From the NCBI GenBank assembly GCA_002794735.1, contig NBAZ01000017.1:124001-188000 (forward strand): DNA of 64,000 nucleotides. Reading direction: 5' to 3'. Position 1 is the stretch's first letter; every line of letters begins with the position of its first letter. The notes under the pieces are model-generated. The model was not told where the DNA came from. It was given only the letters and a program-made list of their open reading frames with translations, and did no database searches. This document shows positions 49,113 through 60,951 of this stretch, one piece after another. The stretch is from Pyrrhoderma lamaoense (taxonomy: Eukaryota > Basidiomycota > Agaricomycetes > Hymenochaetales > Hymenochaetaceae). Position numbers and translations under genes: made by a program.

Positions 49113-52100
49113 AAAGTCTAAAACAAAATTTCTCAAATTTCTTTTAGCATCTTGACATAACATCCTTCATGTTGAGAGAGAGTTGCTCAATACTGATCCT
49201 TGCTAATTTCTACTTATAGCCTTACTACGTCAATCCATATATAAGCCTCTAATTCAATACTCAATACACCATTCTATACAAATACAAATTACTGGAATCT
49301 CGGAATATAAAGTCCCGGACTATCGGGATACAGAATATAGAATATTGAAATATCGTTGGGATTCTTTGAATATGGAACGGAATGTTGAGGTATTGAAATA
49401 TAACAAATTCCAATGCACGGTTTCCGCTCGTCCTACGTCCTACCGTTCTACCACTCTACCATTCTGCCGACCACCCCTTCTCCCTTTCCCTCTGGGGGCC
49501 TCCGAGCGTTTAAATGACAACTTCCTCCCTACCCTTCCGACCTCCACTCAACGACAACTTCATTCATACCTCTCTTCCCACCATAATCTCCATAACCCTA
49601 TCACTACCCTATCCTACTCCTCACCTGCATATACACCAGACTCACTAAGGGGGGCCTACGTACGTAAGCCACAACGCTCTCCTCCCCCCCCCGCCCCAAT
49701 CAGTCTTCTACTCATTCACCTACACGCACATCACTCTATCTAATAGTCTATATATTCTATGTACGACTATGCCTATAAATAAGTATACAAATAATAACTC
49801 TACAAGCTATAAACTCCACTTCTCTCTTTTCCTTCCTTTCTCCTCGGTTGCACACTCTCCTCTCACCCCCCTAGCGCCCATTTGTTCTCTACAAATTCAC
49901 TGAACTGATCCCACCTCCCCCCTCACTCCCCTCAGCCCCTCAGAGTCTCCTCGTGTTTTGGTTTTTATATGATAGGAGCTAGCTGGAAGAGAGTGGGGGG
50001 AAGGAGGAGGAGGATTAAAGTTCTGTTTTCTTTAAATAGCTTACGTATGAGTAGCATAAAGTATTTTTTATAGATGTACACGGTACACTCTATTCTTTCC
50101 TACCTTTCTATAAATTTACATGCATATGTATATGTGTGTATATATTTATATATGTAGTATGCATGGAAAGAAGGATAGGATGATAGAAGGATTCGGACGC
50201 GGAGACGTTTACCACACAACGTGTTAGTATCAGTATCAAGTATGTTATTTCTAAATGATGGAAATTATTGATGTATGTGTGTGTGTACGACTATATGTGT
50301 ATGTGTATGTGTATATGTTAAGTTGAAATTGAAATTAATAATTGTATACATGTAGTATGATGATGTACATGTACGTACAACAAAAAACTCCTTCGTAATA
50401 ATCATCCCAACCATATCAGCACAACACAACACAATAAAACACAACGCATGCGCGAATTGTGTCCGTCAAGTATACCTTAAATACAAGCACGGGCACGAGC
50501 GACGAACACGAGCAAGTACTTTGAAATACACCCTCCTTACAATATAATAGTGAATAGATATGAAATTAGGATGTACTATTAGGTCCGAAACGTATATAAA
50601 ATAATCACAAGCCTAGCACGAGCCACAAAACCATGGGCCACGGGCCACAAAGGCTCCATTTTTTTGTCCGGCCGGGTACCTTCTTCTTCTTCTTCTTGTC
50701 TTCTCTGCAATACATACATCATTATACACATACACACACATATATATATGTTACATATATTTGTATGCGTGTATGTGTGTACGTGTGTATGTTTGTGTGC
50801 ATAAGTGCCCGAAACGGCGCTTCTCACTTGACACTTCTATCATTTCTCATACGCTTATTTATCTTTACATACATACATTCATACATACATATAATCTAAT
50901 CTTTACTCGTCATCCTATTCTCTCATAACCCATATAGCCTTTTCACATACTTCATATACATGTGTCATATACATATACATTACATAGACCATGGACCATG
51001 TTCCATGTTACTTGACATTTCAAATACAACCACCTTAACCAACTAATCTATAATTCATAAAGATATGTTACGCGTGGATGGATAGAACAAACAAGACGAA
51101 TCCAAAAGTTTAAGTGTTAAGTAAATTAGTGAGAGAGAAAGGTTAAGAGGTAAGAGACTGGACGTGTACGTAGAACATAGAGGGTAAAAGGTTAAAAGTA
51201 AAAAGTAAAATTAGTCGAAGAGCTAGATACTAGATTAGAAAGTATCACATAGCACTTAAAACATAGAACTAAAAACGTAAACGAGAAAGGTCCCAAACAA
51301 GGAGCTTGGTACCAAAGGCCTAGACCTCAACCCCACATCTTTCATTGGTATATCCTCCTCCGAGTCCTCTGACTATCAATAGTTGGTGGTTAGAGTGATA
51401 TCATTGCGATATTAATGACGACGGGGTATGATCTGGTGTTAACCCTAATAAAGTTGCACTGATATTGTGCAAACAATAATAGTTACTAATACCAGGTGTA
51501 AGAGTCTTAGCAATATAATAACACCTAGCAACGAAGAACTATTTCTTTCGGTTATCAGCATTTTCACTTTACCCTTTTGTTTCCCTAAGTCGTAGATATG
51601 AGATATAGTTCCGAGAAGAGAGAATGCAATAGATGCAAAAGCGACGATATTGCCAAGAACACGGAAAAGGGGAAGCTTAGAATTATTAGAAGAGGGAGAG
51701 AAAAGAAAAAAGAGGTAATGAAATCGAGCAAAAGGGAATGAGGTGAGTCCGTGTCAATCAGAACATGTCAAAACACAGGTATTACTATGAAGGAAAAGCA
51801 AATACACAGATGGTCGAAAGTAAGAGCCGACTTTGAAATTATACTAATCAAAAAATGAGAAAAGATAGACATTAGACGCCAGATCTTTCTCCAATCCCCA
51901 CCGCGTACTACCTGGATCAAGTATCAAACGCATATAACCAAAACAAAACAAAGACTTCAACACACAAAATCAAAGAAAAGGTATAAAGAAGCCTCCTGAA
52001 TCAAATACAAAGATTCATCTCGGAACAAGAGATTTTTCATCCCCGCCCACCCAATTCGACAGCTTTTTGAACTATCAATATGATAATTTTGCATGGGCGT

Positions 52101-52207
52101 CCCGTTTCGCTCTTTTACCTATAAGAGTTGCAGATAACTCCAAACCGTCATAAGAAGATTTGCGGACCATCGTTTGTTCCACTCTTTCGATAGGTTTGAA
52201 GCTCAAA

Positions 52208-52420
52208 TTAAGTCTTCGCTTCAGGTGGGCGTCTGTGGGATAAGCGCTCTTCATATTCCAATGCCTCGAGGTTCTTCACCTTTTGAAGACGTCTAAGCAT
52301 AAGCGCTAGCCTACCCATCAGTGTGGTAACATTAGAGATAAAGACTGGAATGTAGATTGGGGTTGAGAGGCGGTAATCATGATCAATAATAATTTTTGGC
52401 CTCCGGAAAAGTTCAAGTCG
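52208..52420 (-). CDS. 3' exon of an unidentified gene
   Basis: Minus-strand exon of exactly 71 codons, from an acceptor (TAACTAG) at 52421 to a TAA at 52208-52210. The protein (RLELFRRPKIII, LSTPIYIPVFISNVTTLMGR, then a coiled-coil-like LRRLQKVKNLEALEYEERL and RRPPEAKT) has natural composition and is very unlike the low-complexity spacer around it. I do not recognise the family. Possible upstream exons on the same strand are seen near 52710-52750 (LNWVLLLFRTFNG) and 53640-53830 (ITILGQLSPPIPPTGS; HEPIDAWLEVVKPSLSK), but I could not join them in one frame, perhaps because of base errors as in other genes. Confidence 0.5.
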   Translation of the reverse strand, partial: RLELFRRPKIIIDHDYRLSTPIYIPVFISNVTTLMGRLALMLRRLQKVKNLEALEYEERLSHRRPPEAKT

Positions 52421-55400
52421 CTAGTTAAGGAAGGTTAGAGGCGTTGAAATTTAAAACAGATAAAATATTGTAGAAGGAGTATATGTCAACAAGGACACTA
52501 ATCCAAGGCAAAAAAACAAAACAAAGAAGAGGAGCAAACAATAAAGAACTATAATAAAGATAGTCGCTTCACGAGAGTATATTAATAAACACGAGTATAA
52601 ATAATCAATGATTACCCTCTTAGTACTCGATAAACCACTGATATACATTAACTAAGTAATCACCCCATAAGTACAGTAGTATTCCAAAGCTACATACCTC
52701 CCATTAAAAGTCCGAAAAAGCAATAACACCCAATTCAAGTAAGTAGAAAAACATAAATAGATAAGAAGAAAAGAAAAAGATCACAACATAGAAGTTTAAA
52801 TGGTACAAATATAAAGACGGAAGACGGAAGAGCTTTCCGCGGGATGGTCGGGTTAACGATAGCCCAGCGCAAAGTTACGTGTAAACGCACATACATCATA
52901 CATGAGGTGTGTGCTAAGGCATGCATTTGGATGGTGTAGATGCCCCAGGGACAGAGACTAGTATATTCACACCTTCTGGACTTCTGTGTTTGAGACATTG
53001 CTTTCACAATGCACAAATCGATCCTCAGTTCACACACACCCATCGGGATCGCCAACGGTCCGTAGCTTTACCCATAATACATATCCCGGCAATAGTAGTG
53101 ATAACAGTGTTGGTAGTATTTAGTATTAATTAACTTGGTCAAAGTACCCGCGAACCATAAAACCTAATAGCCCAAGTGTTAAAATAGGATACTTGCATGT
53201 GTACATGAGCATGTAAAGCCGCGAGCATATACACCGAGGCTACATGAATTCACATGACAAATACCGGATACCACATGGACGCACATAGCATCTAGTTCAT
53301 CTCCTTTCCAGGATGTATTAGCATTTCATTGTGTGGATTAAGAGAGAAGAAAGAGAGTATGAAGAATAGAACGGGGGACTCCGAGGAGGTAGGGGCTCAA
53401 GTGTTCGGGTTTGAAATGGAAGGAGACATGAAAACCTAACTTCGTCACCACATTACATACCTTAATTATTGATCATCCTCCTCATTCTCTCTAACTTGCT
53501 CATTCTGTTCAAACGCGCACGTGCAGTGCTCAGTATAAGGCTATTTAAAGTTATTTGAAATTCGTGTATATCCTGACCCGGAATGTATAGAACAAGTCCG
53601 GTAGCTTGGCGCATGATACCTTGGAAAGAGAAGGTTTTACTACTTCCAACCAAGCATCAATGGGTTCATGGATAGCTGCTGCTTCTTCGTTCCGGTGAGG
53701 AGCTCAATGTTTTGCTTGCGAATAATCAACTTCCGGTAGGGGGGATTGGTGGACTAAGTTGTCCAAGGATCGTAATATTTGGTTCCGGAGTAGACGCAAC
53801 GTCGGATAATCCTGTATTGAATTGTAAGGTAATTAAAGAACACACGACACACAAGAACCAAGAAGCCAAGGCACGCTAGTCATCGCAGCTCGGTCCTTGC
53901 AGAGACAAATCATCAGGAGTAGTCTTGGTCCCCCCAACGTGATTTTACCGACGATCAAGATCGCAATTGCACCCAAATGTACGTACGGTTAACTTCAGAC
54001 ACCGAAGTTCGCCGTTCTGATAGAGAGTTTATTGAGGACATACATCCCTGAAGTCTACTCATTAAGTCAACCACAGCAGATCGTCCACCCCCATGTTTTT
54101 GAATGCACTCGCTACAAAGCTATGAATGCGATCCCCACGCTAAGCTCCTCGAAGTGACATAGTATTTGCAGGATTGTGACCGATGGCGTTAACATGCGTC
54201 ATGGTGAGAAAAGAAGATAAAGGCTTTCTGTTATGGTCTAGAACGGACGACGTGAGGTATCAGTACGACTGCAGCGTGACCTGAGCGCTGATGCATTATA
54301 TGGGCCATCGAACATGTTGTCCATGCATTATTTAGCATTCAACATACCAAAATATTCTAGTAAAACCCCAGTTCATAATGTATCACTAATCTTATGAGCC
54401 CATGAAAGCTCTTCAAGGGCAAGTAATTTGGAGCTAGTGATGGTATATAATTCTCGTCCTTTCCTATAAGATAAGCCATGACATGCATTGTTTGAATCAA
54501 TTTGCGTTGTTGGTTTATAACAGACATCCAATACTTATGGCAAAACACTAGATCAAGTGCCTGACGTCTACGATTTTCTTTCGGCATACCAGAGTATGCT
54601 TTTCACAAGCCCCTGTTGAGCACGTACTATTTGAGTTGGTGATGAATGAAATAAATATAGGACTCTACCTTTCAACGCTTGTGCTTCTATTCCTATGAGC
54701 TCGGAAATGTCATCGTCGTACCATCAGCTCAAATTAGAACTTCTAAAAGGCGTCTCAGTTATTGTTTCTATCAGATCAAAGACTTTGATACTTCATTCCC
54801 AGTACAATGTTGACATGAGAAAGGGTTGACTTAGGGGCGGGCGGAGCAAGGGAAACGAGATGTTGTGATTCACTGGTACCTGCGACTCGAACTCAAGAAT
54901 CAACAGGTACAGTCATGGGTTGACAATGAAGCAGCGGGAGTAATCTGAGCAGTACAGTGTTCCCCGTCAAAAGGAAGGAACTAAGGTTCCATTCTTCTAC
55001 ACAGATCAAGTCCATCACTTGCATCGGCTCCTTGTACCTCATACTTGAAGTGAGAACGAGTATTGAGCACAACTGCAAGCGCACATTAACATCATTGTAC
55101 TAGTTCCGCTAACGAGTTATGAGCGCCTATATTGTTAAAGAAGCCCCCGACTGTGCCTACGTGGTCTATGATCATCTGAGAGTCATAAACACTGGGCCAT
55201 CGATAGAGCCCACTTTGATGGCAGATGACCATGTCCTCGAGGACTTTGATGAGTTAAGGCCCGCTTGTTTCGGACTCAGGTTTAAGAGAGGTTACGAGGT
55301 GTAACCCTAGTTAGTAAAGGAAGGAACAAAACACCAACGTATCTATAATGTGATCAACCATCAGTGCTAGTAGGATAAGACGGTGAGAAGTAGGAGTACT

Positions 55401-57688
55401 AATTTCCAAATTTGGGATAGCATATATTAGTCAGCGTCATTGGAAGATCTAAATTTAGGTCTCAGAAAACTTTCACCTTGCAAACGAGTTTCTGACTCGA
55501 GATGACGGAGAAAAGACACTATGGCTCTCTTCCCGGACCGAAGGCATATATATCCATCAAACAGTACCAATACCCTAAATAACATTACCTTATCAATTTT
55601 CACATTTTCGAGTAGAAACAAGGCTTAGTAAAGTTGCTTTATCTTCGGCATCAAGCCCTGCAGCAATCGTCGAAAAAACGAAACTCATTGGTTTTCAGTG
55701 ATCCAGGAAATATCAGATATCTGAATCGTAACATATATTGGTACTGCTAAAGAGATGAGCGTCTATAAGGCGCCTATCACCCGGTACACTTACTTCAGTA
55801 GGGAGTCAAACTTAAGAAGAAGATATAATGACGGTCTTCCGATGAAGAATTGACTATAGCTCACAAACTCAGATATCTATACCCAGCAATTTTGTTGGTC
55901 ACAACACACTTGAACTTTTTTCTGACCCAACTGCCTTTGATTTTTGTGGCTAAACCGTGGATCCGATAGTCTTATTTCCTAAACGTTTTGGTCTTTGTTG
56001 TCCATGTGATAGAGTTATATACGACATTTGAGCCCGATTCACGATTGATCCATCCCCTAGCTTAATTGGGGTCAAAGTATACTTGTGGTATTAAAACCAT
56101 CAATAGGGTTACCTTGATTAAACTAGTTTAAACCCAGAGGTATAGATGCAAACCCTTCAGTTATACGGCATTGGTGGGTATGTCTTGATACATGAGTTGA
56201 ATTTGCGTTTTTTCATCAATATCTAATCTTAATGACTTCTGATTTACTATACAGAACCTCCTAGACTGTACTCGCTCACCTCCTCTTTTAAGACATAAAA
56301 GACTGTAACCATAGGGCTCCAGCCGCAATAAACCTTGAACAATTCAACGGAACGAAACTGAAACTCAGGGTTTTCGAATCAGAGGTTCTATACTTCCATT
56401 TTTTGCCAGATAAGTTGCGGAGTAACGAAACCGGATCTATATGCCCTAGTACGTACACCACTCTCCCATCGATTGAACTATGGTTTGCATACAAACGACG
56501 GTATCTTTAGGCAACCTTTTTTTCGCGTTCTGACGTCGCAGACACCCACCTCCGACACCTAGGTTGCAACAGAGATCATACGTCTTATTTATTAGAATCA
56601 ATTTGTATTATATTGACAGCATGGACATACTCAAATTAATGAAATAAATGGCACCAGTATCCATACAATTCGATTTCCGTAGTCAGATTTTCCCTTGCAG
56701 CTAGCAAATTTTTAGAGTTTAGGCGCTCACGCAAATGTCCATTGTCTGCTTCTCCACCCAGGCAACGGAAAAGAGATTTGCAATTCGGACTGCCATTTGA
56801 AACACTCCGGTATCCCACTAGATCCAAAACTTGGTGCTACTCTTTTTTTAGGGTTGGTCATCTCTTCCCCAACCCCATGGTAACATTCAGATGACAGAGA
56901 CAGAATAAGAACTACACGCAGTATGCAGCAGACTTCTGTTACTCCAGAAGACCCCGGAGTGTTCCTGTAACCGGATGCGAGGTTAGAACATATGTACGCC
57001 ATCTCTTGAAGGCATATTGAACTGCGGAAATCAGGTTCTTGGCTTGGTTCGGCTCCGATCATGCACAAGGAACGTCGGGCACCCGGAACCAAATACCGAA
57101 ACATACATTGTCAATGCCTTTCTAAAAGATTTATACAGACTCCAGGATGCCCGATCTCTCCGAAAGACGTGGCTGTGGTTTCTCATCAACTTCATTTGTG
57201 TGGACGAGAATGAGAGCAAGCAATCCCCCCATTTTTGCTGATGAAGCAAAACTGTGGTGCAGTGCTGGAGTCTCAGTGCCTTACTCATACGAGGGCTATG
57301 CTGAATGTGCTACTAACTCAGTGATGTTATTCTGTATACTGGAAAAATGTTGTTGCTTCCCGTGCATTCCGAGCCACAGCCCCCTCCAAGTCCGTCCCCG
57401 ACGCCCGACGCCTTCCTAAATAGGTAATGATTTCTCTCTTTTAGGGTATCCTGTGAGTCCATATTGTTTACCAAATAGGAACATTCTCGGACTTTCTGTA
57501 GGTATCTCTAACCTTCCAAGATTTATTAAGTGGATCATTTCATAAAATTATTAATACATAATCCAAGCTTTGAACAGTAACTTTGCGTGATTCTTTAAAA
57601 GAGAATACTAATTTGAAAATAAAACGTCGTGACAAATCGTGTGTCTATATTAGTAATAGTTTCTTTTGGCTCTAATCAAGGATTTGTT
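52421..57688. other. 5.3-kb region with possible exons but no complete gene model
   Basis: The part to about 53850 may hold 5' exons of the gene ending at 52208. From 53900 to 57600 open frames are short. The stretch 57017-57241 has a faint resemblance to a HET domain core but lacks its key motifs and is not called. No RNA gene or element with clear ends was seen. Confidence 0.35.
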
Positions 57689-59684
57689 ATGATTAAGTTC
57701 AATCACGAGTAGGATTTACCGAAACTCTCGATTCAGGATCCAGGCTCAAATCCATTTTGTTATCTTCAAAAGCTGTATTTTCGTCACTTACGGCCTTTGC
57801 CGAAGTATTAGGAAGATATAGGCGTGAACCATTGTTGTTGTTCACGTTGGTCATACTGTTTACCGTATTAACCGAGGTCGTAGAAACGTTACGAGTTGCT
57901 AATACTGGTAGGAAACTTTGTGTCTCAGGTTCTGCAACGCCGAATTCTAGATCAAGTGGCGCATCATTATCGTGCTGAGGTTTTGTACTGAAGATTGCTC
58001 AGTCTGTTTTGTTATCTACAGTTTATGCTATTATTAGTATATATTTGATAGTTTATCTTGGTCACTTACAGCAACATATATCGCAGAAGAAAGGATAATT
58101 AGGGTACCAATAACAGAAAGAGCGGATGGTACGGTATGGAAGAAGATCCGTTCAAGTATTGAGGCAAAAATGATCTATTGCAAAAGATAGTATTTATCAG
58201 AAGCCCATTACTTGATAATGCTTCCATTAAAAGGAATATGTAGACTGACCTGCACATATATCGCCATTGCACCACGTCCGGCAGTCTCACGTTGCAGGCC
58301 CATTGTCAGCAGAGTCTATTATATCAAACATGCTTTAGCCCTGAGTTGGATAAAATAATAGCTTCTGATGTACCTGAGCCAAGAACCCGAAAATTCCAAT
58401 CATAATTAGCATCCCTAACCATTCTAGACGAGTTGGGAAGATGAATGTCTGTCTGAGGCTTATCATACTGTATGCAAAGTACTTGGTATCAAATTGAAAC
58501 TCGGTCAGAGTAAAAAGCCTACCCAATCGTCGATGTTATAACACAGAAAACAGAGAAATAGGCCATAGAATGCAATGCATGCGCGCGTTTTCCGATCGCA
58601 CGGATTGATGTGTCTATTCCACCGTGAGTTCATGACAATGTTTCTCTAAGTATAGAAAAGAACATACAAGCGCCGGTTGCACCAAGTACTCCAACTAAGG
58701 CCACTCTACGACAATATTAGCAGGAGGCTTGAACCTTCATTAATACAAGCGCTCACCCAACAGCGCCTAATCTTTGGGCCGCTGTTCCGTTCTCAGCTGG
58801 AACACCACCTGATGGGGTATGTCCGTTAGAATGATGTCCAAAAATCGCTTCTGGTCGAGCGATGAGTATGACACCAATCAGACTGAAGACACCCGCAAGT
58901 GCCTCACGGCGATGAAATGCCTCGCCAAGAAAAACATAACCGGCAAATGCAGTTGTTAGCGGACCAGGAAAGTGAGAACGGTTGCATCAGATAGAGAGAG
59001 GTACTGCAGTGAATAGTAGACCCCAAATAGTCCAAAGAATCTTTATTTCCAAATTTATAAATTATGGTCGTCATGATGCTTTCATTATTCAAGGTTGACG
59101 CACCCAGAAAACCCACGAAGCACGAGGAGATGACGAATACCTTTTGGCCCCAAGAATGGATCAGGTATGTCTTTAAGTAGCCTAAAAACGGGTGTTGAGC
59201 CCCTTATCTATTGTATGAGGAGAACTTTGTACTCACATATATGATATACAGCAAACATATGTAATTCCCTTAAGCGCGCGTTTGTTAGAGAAGGTTCAAA
59301 ATCACTAATTAAAGGGGTCAAATTACTCACCATGCGCACAGCTACAAGCTACAGCAGTTGTTTAAGAACGCGTGAGAATGAGTCGATACAAATGATAAGC
59401 ACCTCTAATGGAGGAACAGGAGGATCCAAGCTATTCAGCTTCTTGACAGCGACATTCATCAATGCGAAGAATCCTTGAGAGGCAGCTACGAGAAGCAAGC
59501 CGGCATTTGCTCGTATGAAAGTCGTGAACGTCAAAATAAATGACTCAACAGCGTTCGTAACAGGCCTTAAGAACGTCGGCCCTTTTTGCCAGTTTGAAGA
59601 AGCCCCGCCAGCATGAAGATTCTCTTCATCACCGGGCACCGAGTCTTCAGAGCCAATGCGCTGATATCTTCCAGAGGAGGGCAT
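57689..59684 (-). CDS. EamA/DMT-family transporter, SLC35G-like
   Basis: Minus strand, about eight exons. The N-terminal cytoplasmic leader (MPSSGRYQRIGSEDSVPGDE) is followed by ten expected membrane segments in the EamA pattern: GLLLVAASQGFFALMNVAVK with LDPPVPPLEVLII, then IPDPFLGPKGIRHLLVLRG, FFGLFGVYYSLQYLSLSDAT, GEAFHRREALAGVFSLIGVI, a second EamA half with LRQTFIFPTRLEWLGMLIM, LLTMGLQRETAGRGAMAIY, and SALSVIGTLIILSSAIYVA. A polar Asn/Ser-rich tail ends the protein. Yeast relatives are YPL264C/YMR253C; the substrate is not known. One missing base is needed near 58968 (inside the TFLGPLTTAF segment, where a stop otherwise appears) and one near 57993 before the tail. The stop is at 57689-57691. 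Confidence 0.85.
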
Positions 59685-60168
59685 GGCTTGGACTAGTGAG
59701 GGTGAGGGTGAGGGGTAAGATGCACTACATTTGTGATTGAAAATAAGAAGATACTAGATTTTCCAAATATGTACATGTAAAGAAGATAACTTTGATGTCG
59801 TGATCGAAGCTTTATATTTGCCGATCCTAGTGTGTATAATTTTGACAGAAAACGTCGTAAATGCATATATGGACAATCTTAGAATCTACTGCTATTTTTG
59901 ATGATCTTTAATTGAATAGTCCTTTAAAAACGCCCATATGATACAAGACGTATGTTGGAGACTATAATCATTATGATGTATATCATATGGATAAAATATC
60001 TCAGCCCAGTTCCTCATTATATATTTAGCGTATTTACGTCACATGTGTACTAGCTTATATGCCTCAAGCATTTAATTACATAAAAACTAATGCGTCCATC
60101 GTATGCGAAAGTAGGATAAACAATGTCTAAATCACATGTAACAACTGATGAAGTTACAACTTTACCTA

Positions 60169-60240
60169 AGGTACTTGCACGATAAACTCAACACGCTGTC
60201 ACATCACTGTAACGTCACATGTAACGCGTTATGTCACGCG
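60169..60240 (+). repeat. Left terminal inverted repeat of the MITE
   Basis: Pairs with 60743-60817 in inverted orientation; the outer 24 bases are identical, with mismatches and a small indel further in. Confidence 0.85.
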
Positions 60241-60742
60241 CAATATTCTCAGAAAAAAGTTTTTTTTTTCAATAATCCTTATATGGCTTTACTTGGAGAA
60301 TATTGATTTAAAATTATAGAAAAGTCAAATAATGTATTTTAATTATCTATATAAAGTAACAAGTAATAATAAAGTCTTGATAATTCTAACAGTTTGAACT
60401 ATTTTTAGGCGCAGCTTGTTAGTATTGTTACATAATATTAGTTACATAATATATTATCTAAATATAGAAGTTTATTCGCATCGGCTAATGCAAAGCCGGC
60501 CTAAACGCGCAAAAATATGTGACAAAAAATTTGAAAAATTTAAAAAATATGCAAAACATATAAAAATGCATTTAAAACAATATTCGAGAAAAAATGTTTT
60601 CCTTATAAGTCATTTAAAATTTGTAATTTTTAATTGTTACTTTATATAGATAATAAATACATTATTAACTTTTTTTAACTTTATCAATTCTCCAGTAAAG
60701 CGTATAAGATTATTGAAAAAAAAATTTTTCTGTAGAATTTAG

Positions 60743-60817
60743 CGCAGTGACATAATCGTTACATGTGATGTGACAGTGATGTGACAGTAGCGCGTTGAGT
60801 TTATCGTGCAAGTACCT
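60743..60817 (-). repeat. Right terminal inverted repeat of the MITE
   Basis: Reverse complement of the left repeat; contains two copies of GTGATGTGACAGT in a row (about 60765-60788) where the left end is more diverged. Confidence 0.85.
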
Positions 60818-60951
60818 TAGCTACATGTATATCTCTTTTACTTCATTCATACAAACAACAGAAGCCTGCCGTTAAGGTAATTCCGAAGTGGATAATCTAA
60901 GTTGAGAACACATATCTCGATGTCAAGTAAGCAAAAAGATGTAATGTATAA

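Larger units (their letters stand above)
46001..52207. other. 6.2-kb upstream/intergenic region rich in simple repeats
   Basis: No convincing coding sequence. Long C/T-rich tracts (47500-48700) and simple repeats are seen: GAGC/GAGT units near 47120-47150, CTAT units near 48102-48124, CGGGTT units at 49091-49112, TGTG/TATG runs at 50270-50330 and TTC units near 50682-50697. The part next to 46000 contains splice-like signals on the minus strand that fit 5' UTR introns of the SFP1-like gene. Such a long pyrimidine-rich leader region is common upstream of fungal regulators. Confidence 0.45.
60169..60817. mobile_element. MITE-like non-autonomous DNA transposon with ~72-75 bp TIRs and TA target site
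   Basis: The two ends are inverted copies. The first 24 bases (starting AGGTACTTGCACG) match perfectly, and similarity continues to about 75 bases with a few changes. The left end is 60169-60240 and the right end 60743-60817. Each end is directly flanked by TA (60167-60168 and 60818-60819), the target duplication of Tc1/mariner-type and Stowaway-like elements. The roughly 500-base interior is very AT-rich and encodes nothing convincing. Repeated TCACATGTAAC/GTGATGTGACA motifs lie in the subterminal part. It lies about 135 bases beyond the 3' end of the MID1 gene. Confidence 0.85.

Noticed and set aside
54840..54960. TTCGAGTC-like T-loop of a tRNA on the minus strand
   Set aside because: No matching acceptor, D- or anticodon stem could be drawn around it.
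57017..57420. Possible HET (heterokaryon incompatibility) domain fragment
   Set aside because: A stretch reading WLWF..FICVDENES loosely recalls the HET core, but the other signature motifs are missing and frames are broken; evidence too weak.
60416..60649. 77-codon frame inside the MITE
   Set aside because: Composition (Lys, Asn, Ile, Phe) follows from the AT-rich sequence; no transposase motif.
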